A DNA stretch of 64,000 bases from assembly GCF_000380485.1 (NCBI RefSeq), contig NZ_AQYG01000051.1, positions 1 to 64,000 of the forward strand, written 5' to 3'. The stretch is from Jongsikchunia kroppenstedtii DSM 45133. Lineage in GTDB: Bacteria > Actinomycetota > Actinomycetes > Mycobacteriales > Mycobacteriaceae. Positions 19,151-30,682 of this stretch are shown here, piece by piece (positions within the stretch are counted from its first letter, which is position 1; the number at the start of each line of letters is the position of its first letter). The notes below the pieces were generated by a model that was not told the DNA's origin, did no database searches, and was given only the letters and a program-made list of their open reading frames with translations. The position numbers and the translations under genes were made by a program.

Positions 19151-21082
19151 TCAGTCCTCCGCGGCGGTGCCGGGAGTGTTCTTCTGCACCTGCATCAGGA
19201 ATTCGATGTTGTTGCGCGTCTTCTTCAACTGGCTGATCAGCAGATCGATCGCCTGCTGCGAATCGAGTCCGGTGAGCACCCGGCGCAGCTTGTGAACGAT
19301 CGCGAACTCCTCCGGCGACATCAGGAGCTCGTCCTTACGGGTGCCGGACGGCGTGACGTCGACGGCCGGGAACACCCGACGTTCAGCGATCTTGCGGTCC
19401 AGCTTGAGCTCGGCGTTGCCGGTGCCCTTGAACTCCTCGAAGATCACGGTGTCGCCCTGCGATCCGGTCTCGACCATCGCCGTGGCGATGATCGTCAGCG
19501 AGCCGCCGTTCTCGATGTTGCGCGCCGCGCCGAGGAATCGCTTCGGCGGGTACAGCGCGGTCGAGTCGACACCACCGGAGAGGATGCGGCCCGACGCGGG
19601 CGACGCGTTGTTGTACGCGCGACCCAGACGGGTGATCGAATCCAGCAGCACCACAACGTCTTTGCCCTGCTCGACCAGGCGCTTGGCACGCTCGATGGCG
19701 AGCTCGGCGACCGAGGTGTGGTCTGACGGCGGGCGGTCGAAGGTCGAGGCGATGACCTCGCCCTTCACCGAACGCTGCATGTCGGTGACCTCTTCGGGAC
19801 GCTCGTCGACCAGGACGACCATCAGGTAGCACTCAGGATTGTTGACCGAGATCGCATTCGCGATGTCCTGCATGATCGTGGTCTTGCCGGCCTTCGGCGG
19901 CGACTGGATCAACGCACGCTGACCCTTGCCGATCGGCATGATCAGGTCGATGACGCGGGTCGTCAGCCGCTCGGGCGTGGTCTCCAGGCGCAGGCGCTGA
20001 TTCGGATACAGCGGGGTCAGCTTGGAGAATTCCGGCCGCTTCTTCGCGGACTCGACATCCGATCCGTTGACGGTGTCCAGCCGCACCAGCGGGTTGAACT
20101 TCTGCCGCTGATTGCTCTGCGACTCACCGTCTTTGGGCACCCGGACGGCGCCGGTGACGGCGTCGCCGCGGCGCAGGCCGTTCTTGCGGATGAGATTCAT
20201 CGACACGTAGACATCGTTCGGGCCGGCCAGATAGCCGGAGGTCCGGACGAACGCGTAGTTGTCGAGCACGTCGAGGATGCCCGCAACCGGTTGCAGCACA
20301 TCGTCTTCGGAGATCTGCGGCTCGCCACCGTCACGATCGCGTCCGCGACGACGCTCCCGGAACCGACGACCGCGACGACCGCGACCCTCGCCGTCCCCGT
20401 CATCGGGGCCCTGGTTGCGGTTGCCGCCGCCCTGCTGGTTGCCGCCCTGCTGGTTGCCCTTGTTCGAGCCCCCCGAATTCGACCCGCCGTCACCGGACTT
20501 GCGGTCATTCTGGTTCTGGCGATCGTTCTGATTCTGGCGGTCGCTGTTCTGGCGGACGCTGTTCTGGCGATCGCCCCCCTGGCGGTCATTGCTCTGCCGG
20601 TCATTGTTCTGGCCGCCCTCGCCGCCGTTGCCACGACGACGCTGCCGCTGGCGGTCGCCGCCCTGGTTCGCCTCGGCGCCGTTGTCGTCACCGGCAGCAT
20701 CTGCGGCACTGGTGGCCTCGGCGGGCTTGGTATCAGCGGGCTGGGCGTCGGCGGGCTTGGTGTCCTCGGTCGGCGCAGCGGCGGCCGGCGCGGCATCGGC
20801 GGCGGGCTTACGCTCCTCGGCCACCGGCTTCTCCGTCGCACGGTCGGCGGCAGGTGCCGGCGCGGCGGCGGCGCCACGGTTGCCCGATCCGGCGCGGTTG
20901 TCGACCGCGGCGCGGTCGGTGATGGCGGCGATCAGATCGCCCTTGCGCATCCCGGAGATTCCCTTGATCCCGAGATCGCTTGCCACTGCACGCAGTTCGG
21001 GCAGCACCATCGACGACAGACCGCTCGTTGGATGCCCCGACCGGTCAGTCTTCACAGTCGGGCTGATGTCCGTTTCCGTCAC
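19151..21082 (-). CDS. rho: Transcription termination factor Rho
   Basis: 643 residues, much longer than E. coli Rho (419). Start GTG at 21082 (TETDISPTVKTDR) has GAAAGGA 7 nt upstream; an in-frame extension to 21262 lacks support. Residues ~20-60 are the N-terminal helical domain (LPELRAVASDLGIKGISGMRKGDLIAAI). Next comes a ~170-residue Arg/Asn/Gln/Gly/Asp-rich disordered insert with NDRQN-type repeats, then the cold-shock RNA-binding fold (FVRTSGYLAGPNDVYVSMN) and the RecA-like ATPase with PPKAGKT at about 395-401. Such inserts are known in actinobacterial Rho proteins and broaden RNA binding. Confidence 0.97.
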   Translation of the reverse strand: MTETDISPTVKTDRSGHPTSGLSSMVLPELRAVASDLGIKGISGMRKGDLIAAITDRAAVDNRAGSGNRGAAAAPAPAADRATEKPVAEERKPAADAAPAAAAPTEDTKPADAQPADTKPAEATSAADAAGDDNGAEANQGGDRQRQRRRGNGGEGGQNNDRQSNDRQGGDRQNSVRQNSDRQNQNDRQNQNDRKSGDGGSNSGGSNKGNQQGGNQQGGGNRNQGPDDGDGEGRGRRGRRFRERRRGRDRDGGEPQISEDDVLQPVAGILDVLDNYAFVRTSGYLAGPNDVYVSMNLIRKNGLRRGDAVTGAVRVPKDGESQSNQRQKFNPLVRLDTVNGSDVESAKKRPEFSKLTPLYPNQRLRLETTPERLTTRVIDLIMPIGKGQRALIQSPPKAGKTTIMQDIANAISVNNPECYLMVVLVDERPEEVTDMQRSVKGEVIASTFDRPPSDHTSVAELAIERAKRLVEQGKDVVVLLDSITRLGRAYNNASPASGRILSGGVDSTALYPPKRFLGAARNIENGGSLTIIATAMVETGSQGDTVIFEEFKGTGNAELKLDRKIAERRVFPAVDVTPSGTRKDELLMSPEEFAIVHKLRRVLTGLDSQQAIDLLISQLKKTRNNIEFLMQVQKNTPGTAAED

Positions 21083-21328
21083 GGATGTCCTTTCGTTCCC
21101 CCGGCATGAAGGCGGAGGCTTGGTCTCGTTCATGGACGAACGAGGCAGGTATCTGGTCTGACGGACCCCCGGCGCATCGCACGATCCGTCGCCGCAGGTC
21201 AAGCGCGGCGCGAAGCGGGTGATCGGTGGAAGTCCAAACCTGGACCCGGACGCTTCCGGCAACGGCTGTCAGACGTCGCCAGTACATCGTTTGGGGGTCC
21301 GCATGGTGTCACACGGTCAGACCTGACC

Positions 21329-21357
21329 ATGGTAACTACCACGTCAGCAGTGGGCAA
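21329..21357 (-). promoter_or_regulatory. rho: Predicted rho promoter with long leader
   Basis: On the minus strand, TTGCCC (21357-21352), 17 nt, then TACCAT (21334-21329). A perfect GGTCAG-AC-CTGACC palindrome (21315-21328) falls on the predicted start point. The leader to the rho GTG would be about 240 nt, consistent with rho autoregulation seen in other bacteria. The 322-nt gap between thrB and rho holds no gene. Confidence 0.45.
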
Positions 21358-21389
21358 CACCGCCACACCCAGGAGTTATTCCCCGTAGG

Positions 21390-21404
21390 CCGACCGGAGG
21401 TCGG
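21390..21404 (-). terminator. Short hairpin after thrB
   Basis: CCGACC (21390-21395) and GGTCGG (21399-21404) form a 6-bp stem with a 3-nt loop immediately after the thrB stop, followed on the minus strand by CTACGGGGAATAAC. It may be a weak terminator of the Asp-family operon. Confidence 0.4.
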
Positions 21405-23420
<2,016 letters not shown>

Positions 23421-23428
<8 letters not shown>

Positions 23429-24749
23429 TGGTTCCCTCCAGTCGCAGCACACTCGCCACGTTCAGTACGACGTCCAATTCCTTCAGGGCCGCAACGGTCT
23501 CCGACAACGCGGCATCGGGTGCGCGGTGCGTCACCACGACCAGCCGGGCGCCGTCGGGCCCATCGGTGAGTCCCCCGCCGCCCTCCTGGCGCACCGTCGA
23601 GATGCTGACGTCGCGGCGTGAGAACTCGTTGGCGACGGCCGACAGCACGCCGGGGCGGTCAGCGACCTGCATCGACACGTAGTACCGCGTTGGCACCTTG
23701 CCGATCGGCGCGGCCGGCAACGACGCATAAGTCGACTCCAGCGGGCCACGACCGCCGTACACGCGGTTGCGCGCGGCCATCACCAGATCGCCGAGGACGG
23801 CCGACGCCGTCGGCGCCCCGCCTGCGCCCTGGCCGTAGAACATCAGGCGACCTGCGTTCTCCGCCTCGACGACAACGGCGTTGAAGGCGCCGTTCACGGT
23901 GGCCAGCGGATGCTCGAGCGGCACCAGCGCCGGGTACACGCGGGCCGAAACCTGCTGTGCACCCTCGGCATCCACGATCCGTTCGCAGATCGAGAGCAAC
24001 TTGATGGTGCAGCCCAGCTGCTTGGCCGACTGCAGATCCTGCGCGGTGATCGCGGTGATGCCCTCGCGATACACATCGGACGCCGTCACCCGGCTATGGA
24101 AGGCGATCGACGCCAGGATCGCCGCCTTGGCCGCCGCGTCGTAGCCCTCGACATCGGCGGTCGGATCGGCCTCGGCGTAGCCCAGACGGCCGGCCTCCGT
24201 CAGCACGTCCATGTAGTTGGCGCCGGTCTCGTCCATCGCCGAGAGAATGAAATTCGTTGTGCCGTTCACGATTCCGGCAACCCGATTCACCACGTCGCCG
24301 GCCAACGACTGCATCAGCGGGCGGATGACCGGAATGGCGCCGGCGACCGACGCCTCGAAGTACAGATCGACCCCCGCGTCCGCGGCAGCGGCGGCGAGCT
24401 CGCCGGTGTAGTCGGCCAGCAGCGCCTTGTTGGCGGAGACCACCGACTTGCCGGCGTCAAGCGCGGTGCGGATCAGCTTGCGCGGCAGTTCGATTCCGCC
24501 GATCAGTTCGACCACGAGATCGACGTCATCACGCTGCACCAGCTCCAGCGGATCATCGGTCAGCAGCGCGGGATCGACGCCGCGGCTGCGGCTGACATCG
24601 CGCACCGCGACGCCGCGCAGCTCCAGCGGCGCCCCGACGCGCGCCTCCAGATCGGTCGCATTCTCCTGCAGAATCCGGACGACCTCGGCCCCGACGTTGC
24701 CCATGCCGAGCACGGCAACGCCGATCGGGTTCATACCGGTCGCGTTCAC
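23421..24749 (-). CDS. hom: Homoserine dehydrogenase
   Basis: 442 residues. Reduces aspartate semialdehyde to homoserine. The Rossmann motif [17 protein letters not shown] is at the N-terminus, with catalytic-domain SANKALLA and [13 protein letters not shown]-terminal ACT domain ([21 protein letters not shown]) suggests threonine feedback, as known for corynebacterial Hom. GTG start at 24749 overlaps the lysA stop by 4 nt and has GGAGGTG upstream. Confidence 0.97.
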
Positions 24750-26173
24750 AACTGCACCTCCAGGCTGAGCAGATCCTCGATGGTCTCGCGGCGCAGCATC
24801 AGCCGAGCGCCGCCGCCCGCGACCGCGATAACCGCGGGACGAGTCGCCAGATTGTATCGGCTGGACATCGAGTAGCAGTACGCCCCGGTGGCGCCGACCG
24901 CGAGCAGATCACCAGGCGCCACATCGGCCGGCAGCCAGCAGTCACGGACGACAATATCGCCGCTCTCGCAATGCTTTCCGACGACACGGCTGACCGCCGC
25001 GGGCGCATCCGAGACGCGCGACACCAGTCGCACATCGTATTCGGCCTGGTAGAGCGCGGTGCGAATGTTGTCGCTCATTCCGCCGTCCACCGACACGTAC
25101 CGCCGGGTGGCATTGCCGTCCAACGCGACATCCTTGACGGTGCCGACGCGGTACAGCGTGATCCCGGCGGGGCCGGCGATCGCCCGGCCCGGCTCGACGG
25201 CCAGCGTCGGGACCGGCAGTCCCAGCAGCCCCGCCTCGGCGGCGACGATGTCGGTCAGTTTGGCCGCCAACTCCGACATCGGCGGCGGATCGTCCGACGG
25301 AAGGTACGAGATGCCCAGGCCGCCGCCCAGATCCAGGATCGACAGCTGCGCCGTCTTCTCGACGCCGAACTCGGCGACGATATCCCGCAGCAGACTGAGC
25401 ACGCGGCGCGCGGCGATCTCGAACCCGTCGACTTCGAAGATCTGCGAGCCGATGTGGCTGTGCAGACCGACCAGCCGCAGGTTGTCGGCGGCGAACACCT
25501 GCCGGACCGCATCAAGGGCAGTGTCGCCGGCGAGGGCGAAGCCGAACTTCTGATCCTCGTGCGCCGTCGAGATGAACTCGTGGGTATGGGCCTCGACACC
25601 GGGCGTCACCCGGATCAGGACATCGGCAACAACGCCATGCCGGTCGGCGATGTCGTCGAGCCGCTCGATCTCGACCGCCGAGTCGAGCACGACGTGCCCG
25701 ACGCCGGAGGTAACCGCCAGGTCCAGCTCATCGACCGACTTGTTGTTGCCGTGCAACGCGATTCGGTCGGCCGGGAAGCCCGCGCGCAGCGCCAGCTGCA
25801 GCTCGCCCGACGAACACACGTCGAGCGACAGACCCTCCTGCTCGACCCACTGCGCGACCTGCAGCGACAGGAAGGCCTTCGACGCGTAGTGCACCTTGGC
25901 CTGCGGCCCGAAGGCCTGCTTGATGTCGCGGCAGTTGGCGCGGAAGTCATCCTCGTCCATGACAAACAGCGGGGTGCCGTAGGTCTGCGCGAGATCGGTC
26001 AGCGGCTGCCCGTTGACCCGGACGACGCCGTCATCGCCGCGCACGGCACCGCGCGGCCACACGTTGTCCGGGATCGTCATCATGTCGTCAGAACCGTTCG
26101 GCGCCGCCGCCAGGCCCGGCGCGTGCGAGAGCGTTTGTTCGGCATGCCGGGGCCCGGCCGGATGCGCGTTCAC
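24746..26173 (-). CDS. lysA: Diaminopimelate decarboxylase
   Basis: 475 residues with GTG at 26173, which overlaps the argS stop as GTGA. An internal ATG about 30 codons later ([13 protein letters not shown]) is the alternative. Decarboxylates meso-DAP to lysine. Fold III PLP enzyme: K99 in [15 protein letters not shown], the glycine loop [14 protein letters not shown], and CESGDIV near the C-terminus with the active-site Cys. Placed between argS and hom, as in mycobacteria. Confidence 0.97.
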   Translation of the reverse strand: MNAHPAGPRHAEQTLSHAPGLAAAPNGSDDMMTIPDNVWPRGAVRGDDGVVRVNGQPLTDLAQTYGTPLFVMDEDDFRANCRDIKQAFGPQAKVHYASKAFLSLQVAQWVEQEGLSLDVCSSGELQLALRAGFPADRIALHGNNKSVDELDLAVTSGVGHVVLDSAVEIERLDDIADRHGVVADVLIRVTPGVEAHTHEFISTAHEDQKFGFALAGDTALDAVRQVFAADNLRLVGLHSHIGSQIFEVDGFEIAARRVLSLLRDIVAEFGVEKTAQLSILDLGGGLGISYLPSDDPPPMSELAAKLTDIVAAEAGLLGLPVPTLAVEPGRAIAGPAGITLYRVGTVKDVALDGNATRRYVSVDGGMSDNIRTALYQAEYDVRLVSRVSDAPAAVSRVVGKHCESGDIVVRDCWLPADVAPGDLLAVGATGAYCYSMSSRYNLATRPAVIAVAGGGARLMLRRETIEDLLSLEVQL

Positions 26174-27822
26174 ATGCGCTCCGGTGCGCTCACGCCGACC
26201 AGCTCCAGGCCGTTGGCCAGCACCTGTGCGGTCGCCCCGCACAGCGCCAGCCGCGCGGCATGCAGATCGGTCGGGTCCTCGTCGCCCTGCGGCAGCACCC
26301 GGCAGCGGTCGTAGAACCGGTGGTACGAGCCGGCCAGGGCCTCCAGGTACCGGCACACGCGATGCGGCTCGCGCAGCTCGGCCGCGGTCCGCACGACCTC
26401 CGGGAAGTCGGCGAGGCTGCGGATCAGCTCCCCCTCGGCCGGCTCCGTCAGCAGATCGAGATGCTCGTCGCTCGCGGCGATGCCGAGATCGGCGGCGTTG
26501 CGAGCGATCGCGCACAGCCGGGCATGCGCGTATTGCACGTAGTAGACCGGGTTCTCGTTGGTCTGGCTGGCCAGCAGGTTCAGGTCGATATCGATGTTGA
26601 CGTCCACCGACGAACGGATCAGCGAGTAGCGAGCGGCGTCGACGCCGACCGCGTCGACCAGGTCGTCGAGGGTGATGACCGTTCCGGCGCGCTTGCTCAT
26701 CCGGACCGGCTGGCCGTCGCGCACCAGGTTGACCATCTGCCCGATCAGCACCTCGACGGTGTCCGGGTCGTCTCCCAGCGCCGCGGCGGCGGCCTTCAGG
26801 CGCACCACGTAGCCGTGATGGTCGGCGCCGAGCATGTAGATGAGGTGGTCGAAGCCGCGTTCCCGCTTGTCGCGGACATACGCGATGTCGCCGGCGATAT
26901 AGGCATGCTTGCCGTCGCTCTTGATGACGACGCGATCCTTGTCGTCGCCGTAGTTGGTGGACCGCAGCCACCAGGCGCCGTCCTTCTCGTACAGGTTGTC
27001 GGACGCCTTGAGCTGCTCGATCGCCCGGTCGACACCGCCGGTGTCGAACATCGAGTTCTCGTGCGTGTAGACGTCGAAGTCGGTGCCGAAGTCATGCAGA
27101 CTCTTCTTGATGGCACCGAACATCAGGTTCACGCCGGTCTCCCGGAACGACTCCAGCTGCTCGTCCTCCGGCTGTTCCAGGATGCCGGGCATCGCCGAAA
27201 CCACCTGGGCGGCAATGTCGTTGATGTACTCGCCGGCGTAACCGTCCTCGGGCGTCGGCTGGCCCAGCGCCGCGGCCCGCAGCGACTTGGCGAAGCGATC
27301 GATCTGCTCGCCGTGATCGTTGAAGTAGTACTCACGTACCACTCGGGCGCCTTCGGCCGACAGCACGCGGCCGAGGGCATCGCCCACCGCCGCCCACCGG
27401 GTGCCGCCGAGATGGATCGGACCGGTCGGGTTGGCCGAGACGAATTCGAGGTTGATCGACTGCCCCGCCAGCGAGTCGCCCGTGCCGAAGTCGGCTCCGG
27501 CGGTGCGCACGGTCGCAACGACCTGATTCTGGGTGGCAGCAGCCAACCGGATATTGACGAAGCCGGGGCCCGCGATCTCGGCGGTGCTGATCGCCGGATC
27601 GGCGGCCAGTGCCTCGGCCAGCCAGCCGGCCAGCTCGCGCGGGTTGGCGCCGACCTTCTTGCCCAGCTGCAGGGCGATATTCGTGGCGTAGTCGCCGTGG
27701 TCGGGGTTGCGGGGCCGCTCGACCGTCACCTGCTCGGGAACCGCGGACTGGTCGAGTCCGTGATCGGCGAGCACGGCCAGGGTGGTGGCGCGCAGCAACG
27801 TCGCGAGTTCGGTGGGATTCAC
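26170..27822 (-). CDS. argS: Arginyl-tRNA synthetase
   Basis: 550 residues. The N-terminal Add1 domain is followed by the class I catalytic core with HLGG (137-140) in place of HIGH and the MSKR version of KMSKS ([16 protein letters not shown]), then the C-terminal DALR anticodon-binding domain. The GTG start at 27822 is preceded by a -10-like TACTAT (27835-27830) exactly 7 nt away and no Shine-Dalgarno, so it is likely the leaderless first gene of the argS-lysA-hom-thrC-thrB operon. Confidence 0.97.
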   Translation of the reverse strand: MNPTELATLLRATTLAVLADHGLDQSAVPEQVTVERPRNPDHGDYATNIALQLGKKVGANPRELAGWLAEALAADPAISTAEIAGPGFVNIRLAAATQNQVVATVRTAGADFGTGDSLAGQSINLEFVSANPTGPIHLGGTRWAAVGDALGRVLSAEGARVVREYYFNDHGEQIDRFAKSLRAAALGQPTPEDGYAGEYINDIAAQVVSAMPGILEQPEDEQLESFRETGVNLMFGAIKKSLHDFGTDFDVYTHENSMFDTGGVDRAIEQLKASDNLYEKDGAWWLRSTNYGDDKDRVVIKSDGKHAYIAGDIAYVRDKRERGFDHLIYMLGADHHGYVVRLKAAAAALGDDPDTVEVLIGQMVNLVRDGQPVRMSKRAGTVITLDDLVDAVGVDAARYSLIRSSVDVNIDIDLNLLASQTNENPVYYVQYAHARLCAIARNAADLGIAASDEHLDLLTEPAEGELIRSLADFPEVVRTAAELREPHRVCRYLEALAGSYHRFYDRCRVLPQGDEDPTDLHAARLALCGATAQVLANGLELVGVSAPERM

Positions 27823-27882
27823 AGCGTCAATAGTATGGGCCGACCAAACCGGCGGCTCGCCCGGTGCTCACGGCCGCTCCCG

Positions 27883-29394
27883 CTAGTCGACCAGGTTTTT
27901 GCGGAGCTCGCGCTTGAGGATCTTGCCGGACGGATTGCGCGGGATCTCCTCGACGATCATCAGGTCGTGCGGCAGCTTGTAGGTGGCGATCCGACTGCCG
28001 AGGAAATCGCGTAGTTCGCCCAGCTCAAGTCCGGTATCCGGGGCCAGCGTCACCACCGCCACGATGCTCTCGCCGTAGTCGGGATGCGGCCGGCCGAGCA
28101 CCGCGACATCGCGGATCGCCGGATGCCCGGCCGCGGCCTGCTCCACCTCGATCGAATACACGTTGCGACCGCCGGTGATGATCATGTCCTTGAGCCGGTC
28201 GACCAGCGTGATGTAGCCGTCCTCATCGACGACGCAGACGTCGCCGGTGTGCAGCCAGCCGTCGATGATGGTGCTGGCGGTGGCCTCGGGCTTGTTCCAG
28301 TACTCCTTCATCACCATCTCGCTGCGCAGCACCATCTCGCCGGCGTCGCCGGGCGCGGTGTCGTTGCCGTCGGGGTCCACGATCCGGCATTCGGTGTACA
28401 GCCCGCCCTGGCGACCGTTGGCGTCGGGCCGGGCCCGCACCTGCTCGTGACTGGAGAAGATGCCGCCCGGACCGGCCTCGGTCTGGCCGCACAGCTGAAT
28501 GAACCGGACACTCGGCAGCGTCTCGATCAGCTGCTCGATGGCGGTCGGCGGCATCGGCGCCGCACCGAACGTCGCCACCCGCCACGACGACAGGTCGCGC
28601 TCCCCGATGCCCGGCTGGCGCAACAGAAACTGGTACATGGTCGGGACGCCGAAGAAGGCCGTGATCCGCTCCCGCTCCAGCGTCTCGAGCACGGCGGCCG
28701 GATCGAATCCGGGATGCACCACGTGCGTCGCGCCGAGCAGCGTGCCGGCGACGATGAACAGGTTGAGCTCGGCGGAGTGGTACAGCGGCGCCACATGCAG
28801 GATCCGCTCCCCCTCGATGAAGCCGCAGTTGCCGATCGTCGACATCGCGATCCAGATGACGCGATGGTGATCGAACAAGGCGCCCTTGGGATTTCCGGTC
28901 GTACCGGACGTGTACAGGATCTCGCAGTCGTCGAACTCGTCGACCACGGTGTCGACCGGGTCGCCCCGCCAGTCGACCGCGAGGGCCAGCAGATCCTCGA
29001 GCCCCTCGGCCGGGCCGAGCGTCAGCTGCGACACCGATTCCGGCAGCACGCCCGCCACGAGGGTCTCGAAATTCGGATCCATCACCAGCATCGACGCGCC
29101 GCTGTCGCGCACGATGTAATCGACCTCCGGGGCCGCCGATGCCGGGTTCACCGGCACGAAGATCGCCCCGAGCCGCTGGGCCGCGTAGAAGGTGATCACG
29201 AACCGATCGGAATTCTTCGCCAGCAAGGCCAGCCGGTCCCCCTTGCGCACACCCCGATCGCGCAGCACCCCGGCCACTCGATCGACCTGAGCATCGAGTT
29301 CGCGGTAGCTGTACGTCCGGTCGGCGAAGACGAGTGCCCTGCGTTCGGGAACCCGTGCGGCACTGGAACGCAACGATGAATCGATAGTTGGCAT
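27883..29394 (-). CDS. AMP-dependent acyl-CoA synthetase/ligase (FadD-like)
   Basis: 503 residues. ANL-superfamily motifs in order: ATP loop YTSGTTGNPKGALFDHH, LCGQTEAGPGG, GWLHTGDVCVVDEDGY, DRLKDMIITGGRNVYSIEVE, and the C-terminal lysine in NPSGKILKRELRK. Forms an acyl-adenylate and then the CoA thioester. Length and the missing long linker suggest a medium-chain or aryl acid substrate rather than FAAL activity, but the substrate is not deducible. It precedes argS on the same strand by 60 nt, though argS seems to have its own promoter. Confidence 0.93.
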   Translation of the reverse strand: MPTIDSSLRSSAARVPERRALVFADRTYSYRELDAQVDRVAGVLRDRGVRKGDRLALLAKNSDRFVITFYAAQRLGAIFVPVNPASAAPEVDYIVRDSGASMLVMDPNFETLVAGVLPESVSQLTLGPAEGLEDLLALAVDWRGDPVDTVVDEFDDCEILYTSGTTGNPKGALFDHHRVIWIAMSTIGNCGFIEGERILHVAPLYHSAELNLFIVAGTLLGATHVVHPGFDPAAVLETLERERITAFFGVPTMYQFLLRQPGIGERDLSSWRVATFGAAPMPPTAIEQLIETLPSVRFIQLCGQTEAGPGGIFSSHEQVRARPDANGRQGGLYTECRIVDPDGNDTAPGDAGEMVLRSEMVMKEYWNKPEATASTIIDGWLHTGDVCVVDEDGYITLVDRLKDMIITGGRNVYSIEVEQAAAGHPAIRDVAVLGRPHPDYGESIVAVVTLAPDTGLELGELRDFLGSRIATYKLPHDLMIVEEIPRNPSGKILKRELRKNLVD

Positions 29395-29506
29395 GCCTAC
29401 ATAGCTACCGTCCTATGCGAACACATGTGCCGCTTTCGGCAGACTCGCGAAATCCATTGCCTCAACGCGAGAAAGTTCGATCTCGGCTGCGGCGTACATT
29501 CAATCC

Positions 29507-29932
29507 ATGGATGGCACAACAGCGGCAATAGTCGCGATCACGTTCCTGTGGCTCGGGATGGTCCTGGCGATCTCGTTCCTGGAAGCGCCACTCAAGTTCC
29601 AGACCCCGGGCCTCGACCTCGCGACCGGTCTCAGCATCGGGCGGATCGTGTTCCGGGCGTTGAACACCGTCGAGACATTCCTCGCGATCGCCATCATCAT
29701 CCTGGTATCGGTCGGACATCCCGGAACGGCCGCCCGCTGGCTCCTGGTCGCCGCGGTGGCAGTTCTGGCGATCCAGCTGGTGGCGGTGCGTCCGGCACTG
29801 TCCCGGCGATCCGATGCCGTGCTGGCCGGCGAGGGCGGCGACAAGCGGTCGCACGCGCACCTGGTCTACGTCGCATTCGAACTGATGAAGGTTGGTCTGC
29901 TGCTGGCCGGCGGAATCGCGCTGCTGGCCTGA
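29507..29932 (+). CDS. Four-helix membrane protein of unknown function
   Basis: 141 residues with four hydrophobic segments (about 5-24, 50-68, 80-97, 120-140). The polar loop between the first two carries EAPLKFQTPGLDLATGLSIGR, which looks conserved-type rather than random. I do not recognise a named family. The ATG follows a -10-like TACATT (29495-29500) by 6 nt, so it may be leaderless. Divergent from the acyl-CoA ligase and next to a tRNA gene. Confidence 0.8.
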   Translation: MDGTTAAIVAITFLWLGMVLAISFLEAPLKFQTPGLDLATGLSIGRIVFRALNTVETFLAIAIIILVSVGHPGTAARWLLVAAVAVLAIQLVAVRPALSRRSDAVLAGEGGDKRSHAHLVYVAFELMKVGLLLAGGIALLA

Positions 29933-29978
29933 AAACGACTCCGCGCCCCCGAGTGGGAGGCGCGGTGACGAAGAACTC

Positions 29979-30054
29979 TGGTGCCCCCGGCAGGATTCGA
30001 ACCTGCGGCCTTTCGCTCCGGAGGCGAACGCTCTATCCCCTGAGCTACGGGGGC
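29979..30054 (-). tRNA. tRNA-Arg (anticodon CCG)
   Basis: 76 nt on the minus strand. Acceptor GCCCCCG pairs with CGGGGGC, the D-arm is GCTC..GAGC, the anticodon loop is CTCCGGA with anticodon CCG, and the T-arm is GCAGG-TTCGAAT-CCTGC. Discriminator A and an encoded CCA end follow. Reads CGG, a common Arg codon in this GC-rich genome. Confidence 0.97.
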
Positions 30055-30141
30055 TCGGGCCGGATCAGCCTAACGTATGGCCGCCGCGAAACTCAAAGCG
30101 GCATCACGCTCCCGCGCGCCGCGATCGCCCACCCGTGATGC

Positions 30142-30606
30142 TCAGTCCGTGGCGGCCATGAGTTCGACTCGGGTGCCGTCCGGGTCGGCGAGGAACACCA
30201 GGTCCACACCGGGGCTCTGCCGCGTCTGTGGCAGCAGCGTCCCACCGAACTGCTGGAGCCGTTCCACCATGGAATCGATGTCGGACACCCAGAACGAGAG
30301 GTGCGTCAGGCCCAGCTGGTTCCGCTGACTCGACGGTGTCCCCACGGCGCCGGGGCGACGCCACTCGATCAGTTCGATGCGCAGCGCATCGTGGGTGATC
30401 ATCTGCGACACGATCGCCGCGGAGTCCCCGACCTCGAGTGCCAGCCCCAGACCTGGGAGTTGCTCTGTGTTCAGCTCATAGCGTTCGGCGGGCACGGCGC
30501 CCAGCCCGTCGCAGTAGAACTGCATGGAGCGGGCCAGGTCAACGACACAGAGACCGACGTGAGACCAGCGAGTGTTCGCCTGTGCGGGTGCAGAATTCGG
30601 GTTCAT
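30142..30606 (-). CDS. VOC (glyoxalase/dioxygenase-fold) family protein
   Basis: 154 residues with two betaalphabetabetabeta modules. WSHVGLCVVDLARSMQFYCDGLG opens the first, and LTHLSFWVSDIDSMVERLQQFG opens the second; DPDGTRVELM ends it with a likely metal-binding Glu. Pattern suits the methylmalonyl-CoA epimerase/glyoxalase/extradiol group, but the reaction cannot be assigned. Stands alone between the tRNA and the SbcC-like gene. Confidence 0.88.
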   Translation of the reverse strand: MNPNSAPAQANTRWSHVGLCVVDLARSMQFYCDGLGAVPAERYELNTEQLPGLGLALEVGDSAAIVSQMITHDALRIELIEWRRPGAVGTPSSQRNQLGLTHLSFWVSDIDSMVERLQQFGGTLLPQTRQSPGVDLVFLADPDGTRVELMAATD

Positions 30607-30682
30607 GACGGCAGTCTGACACCAGAGAACAGCAGGAGGACACCCCGATCCCAGGCAGTGGACACCCCACTAGCCCGCCGAT

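Noticed and set aside
19151-21262. Rho start at 21262
   Set aside because: The added 60 residues lie in the rho leader, lack a ribosome-binding site and show no Rho similarity. GTG at 21082 is well supported.
24746-26971. 741-codon frame extending LysA upstream
   Set aside because: The extension runs through argS in another frame. GTG at 26173 overlapping the argS stop gives a normal-length LysA.
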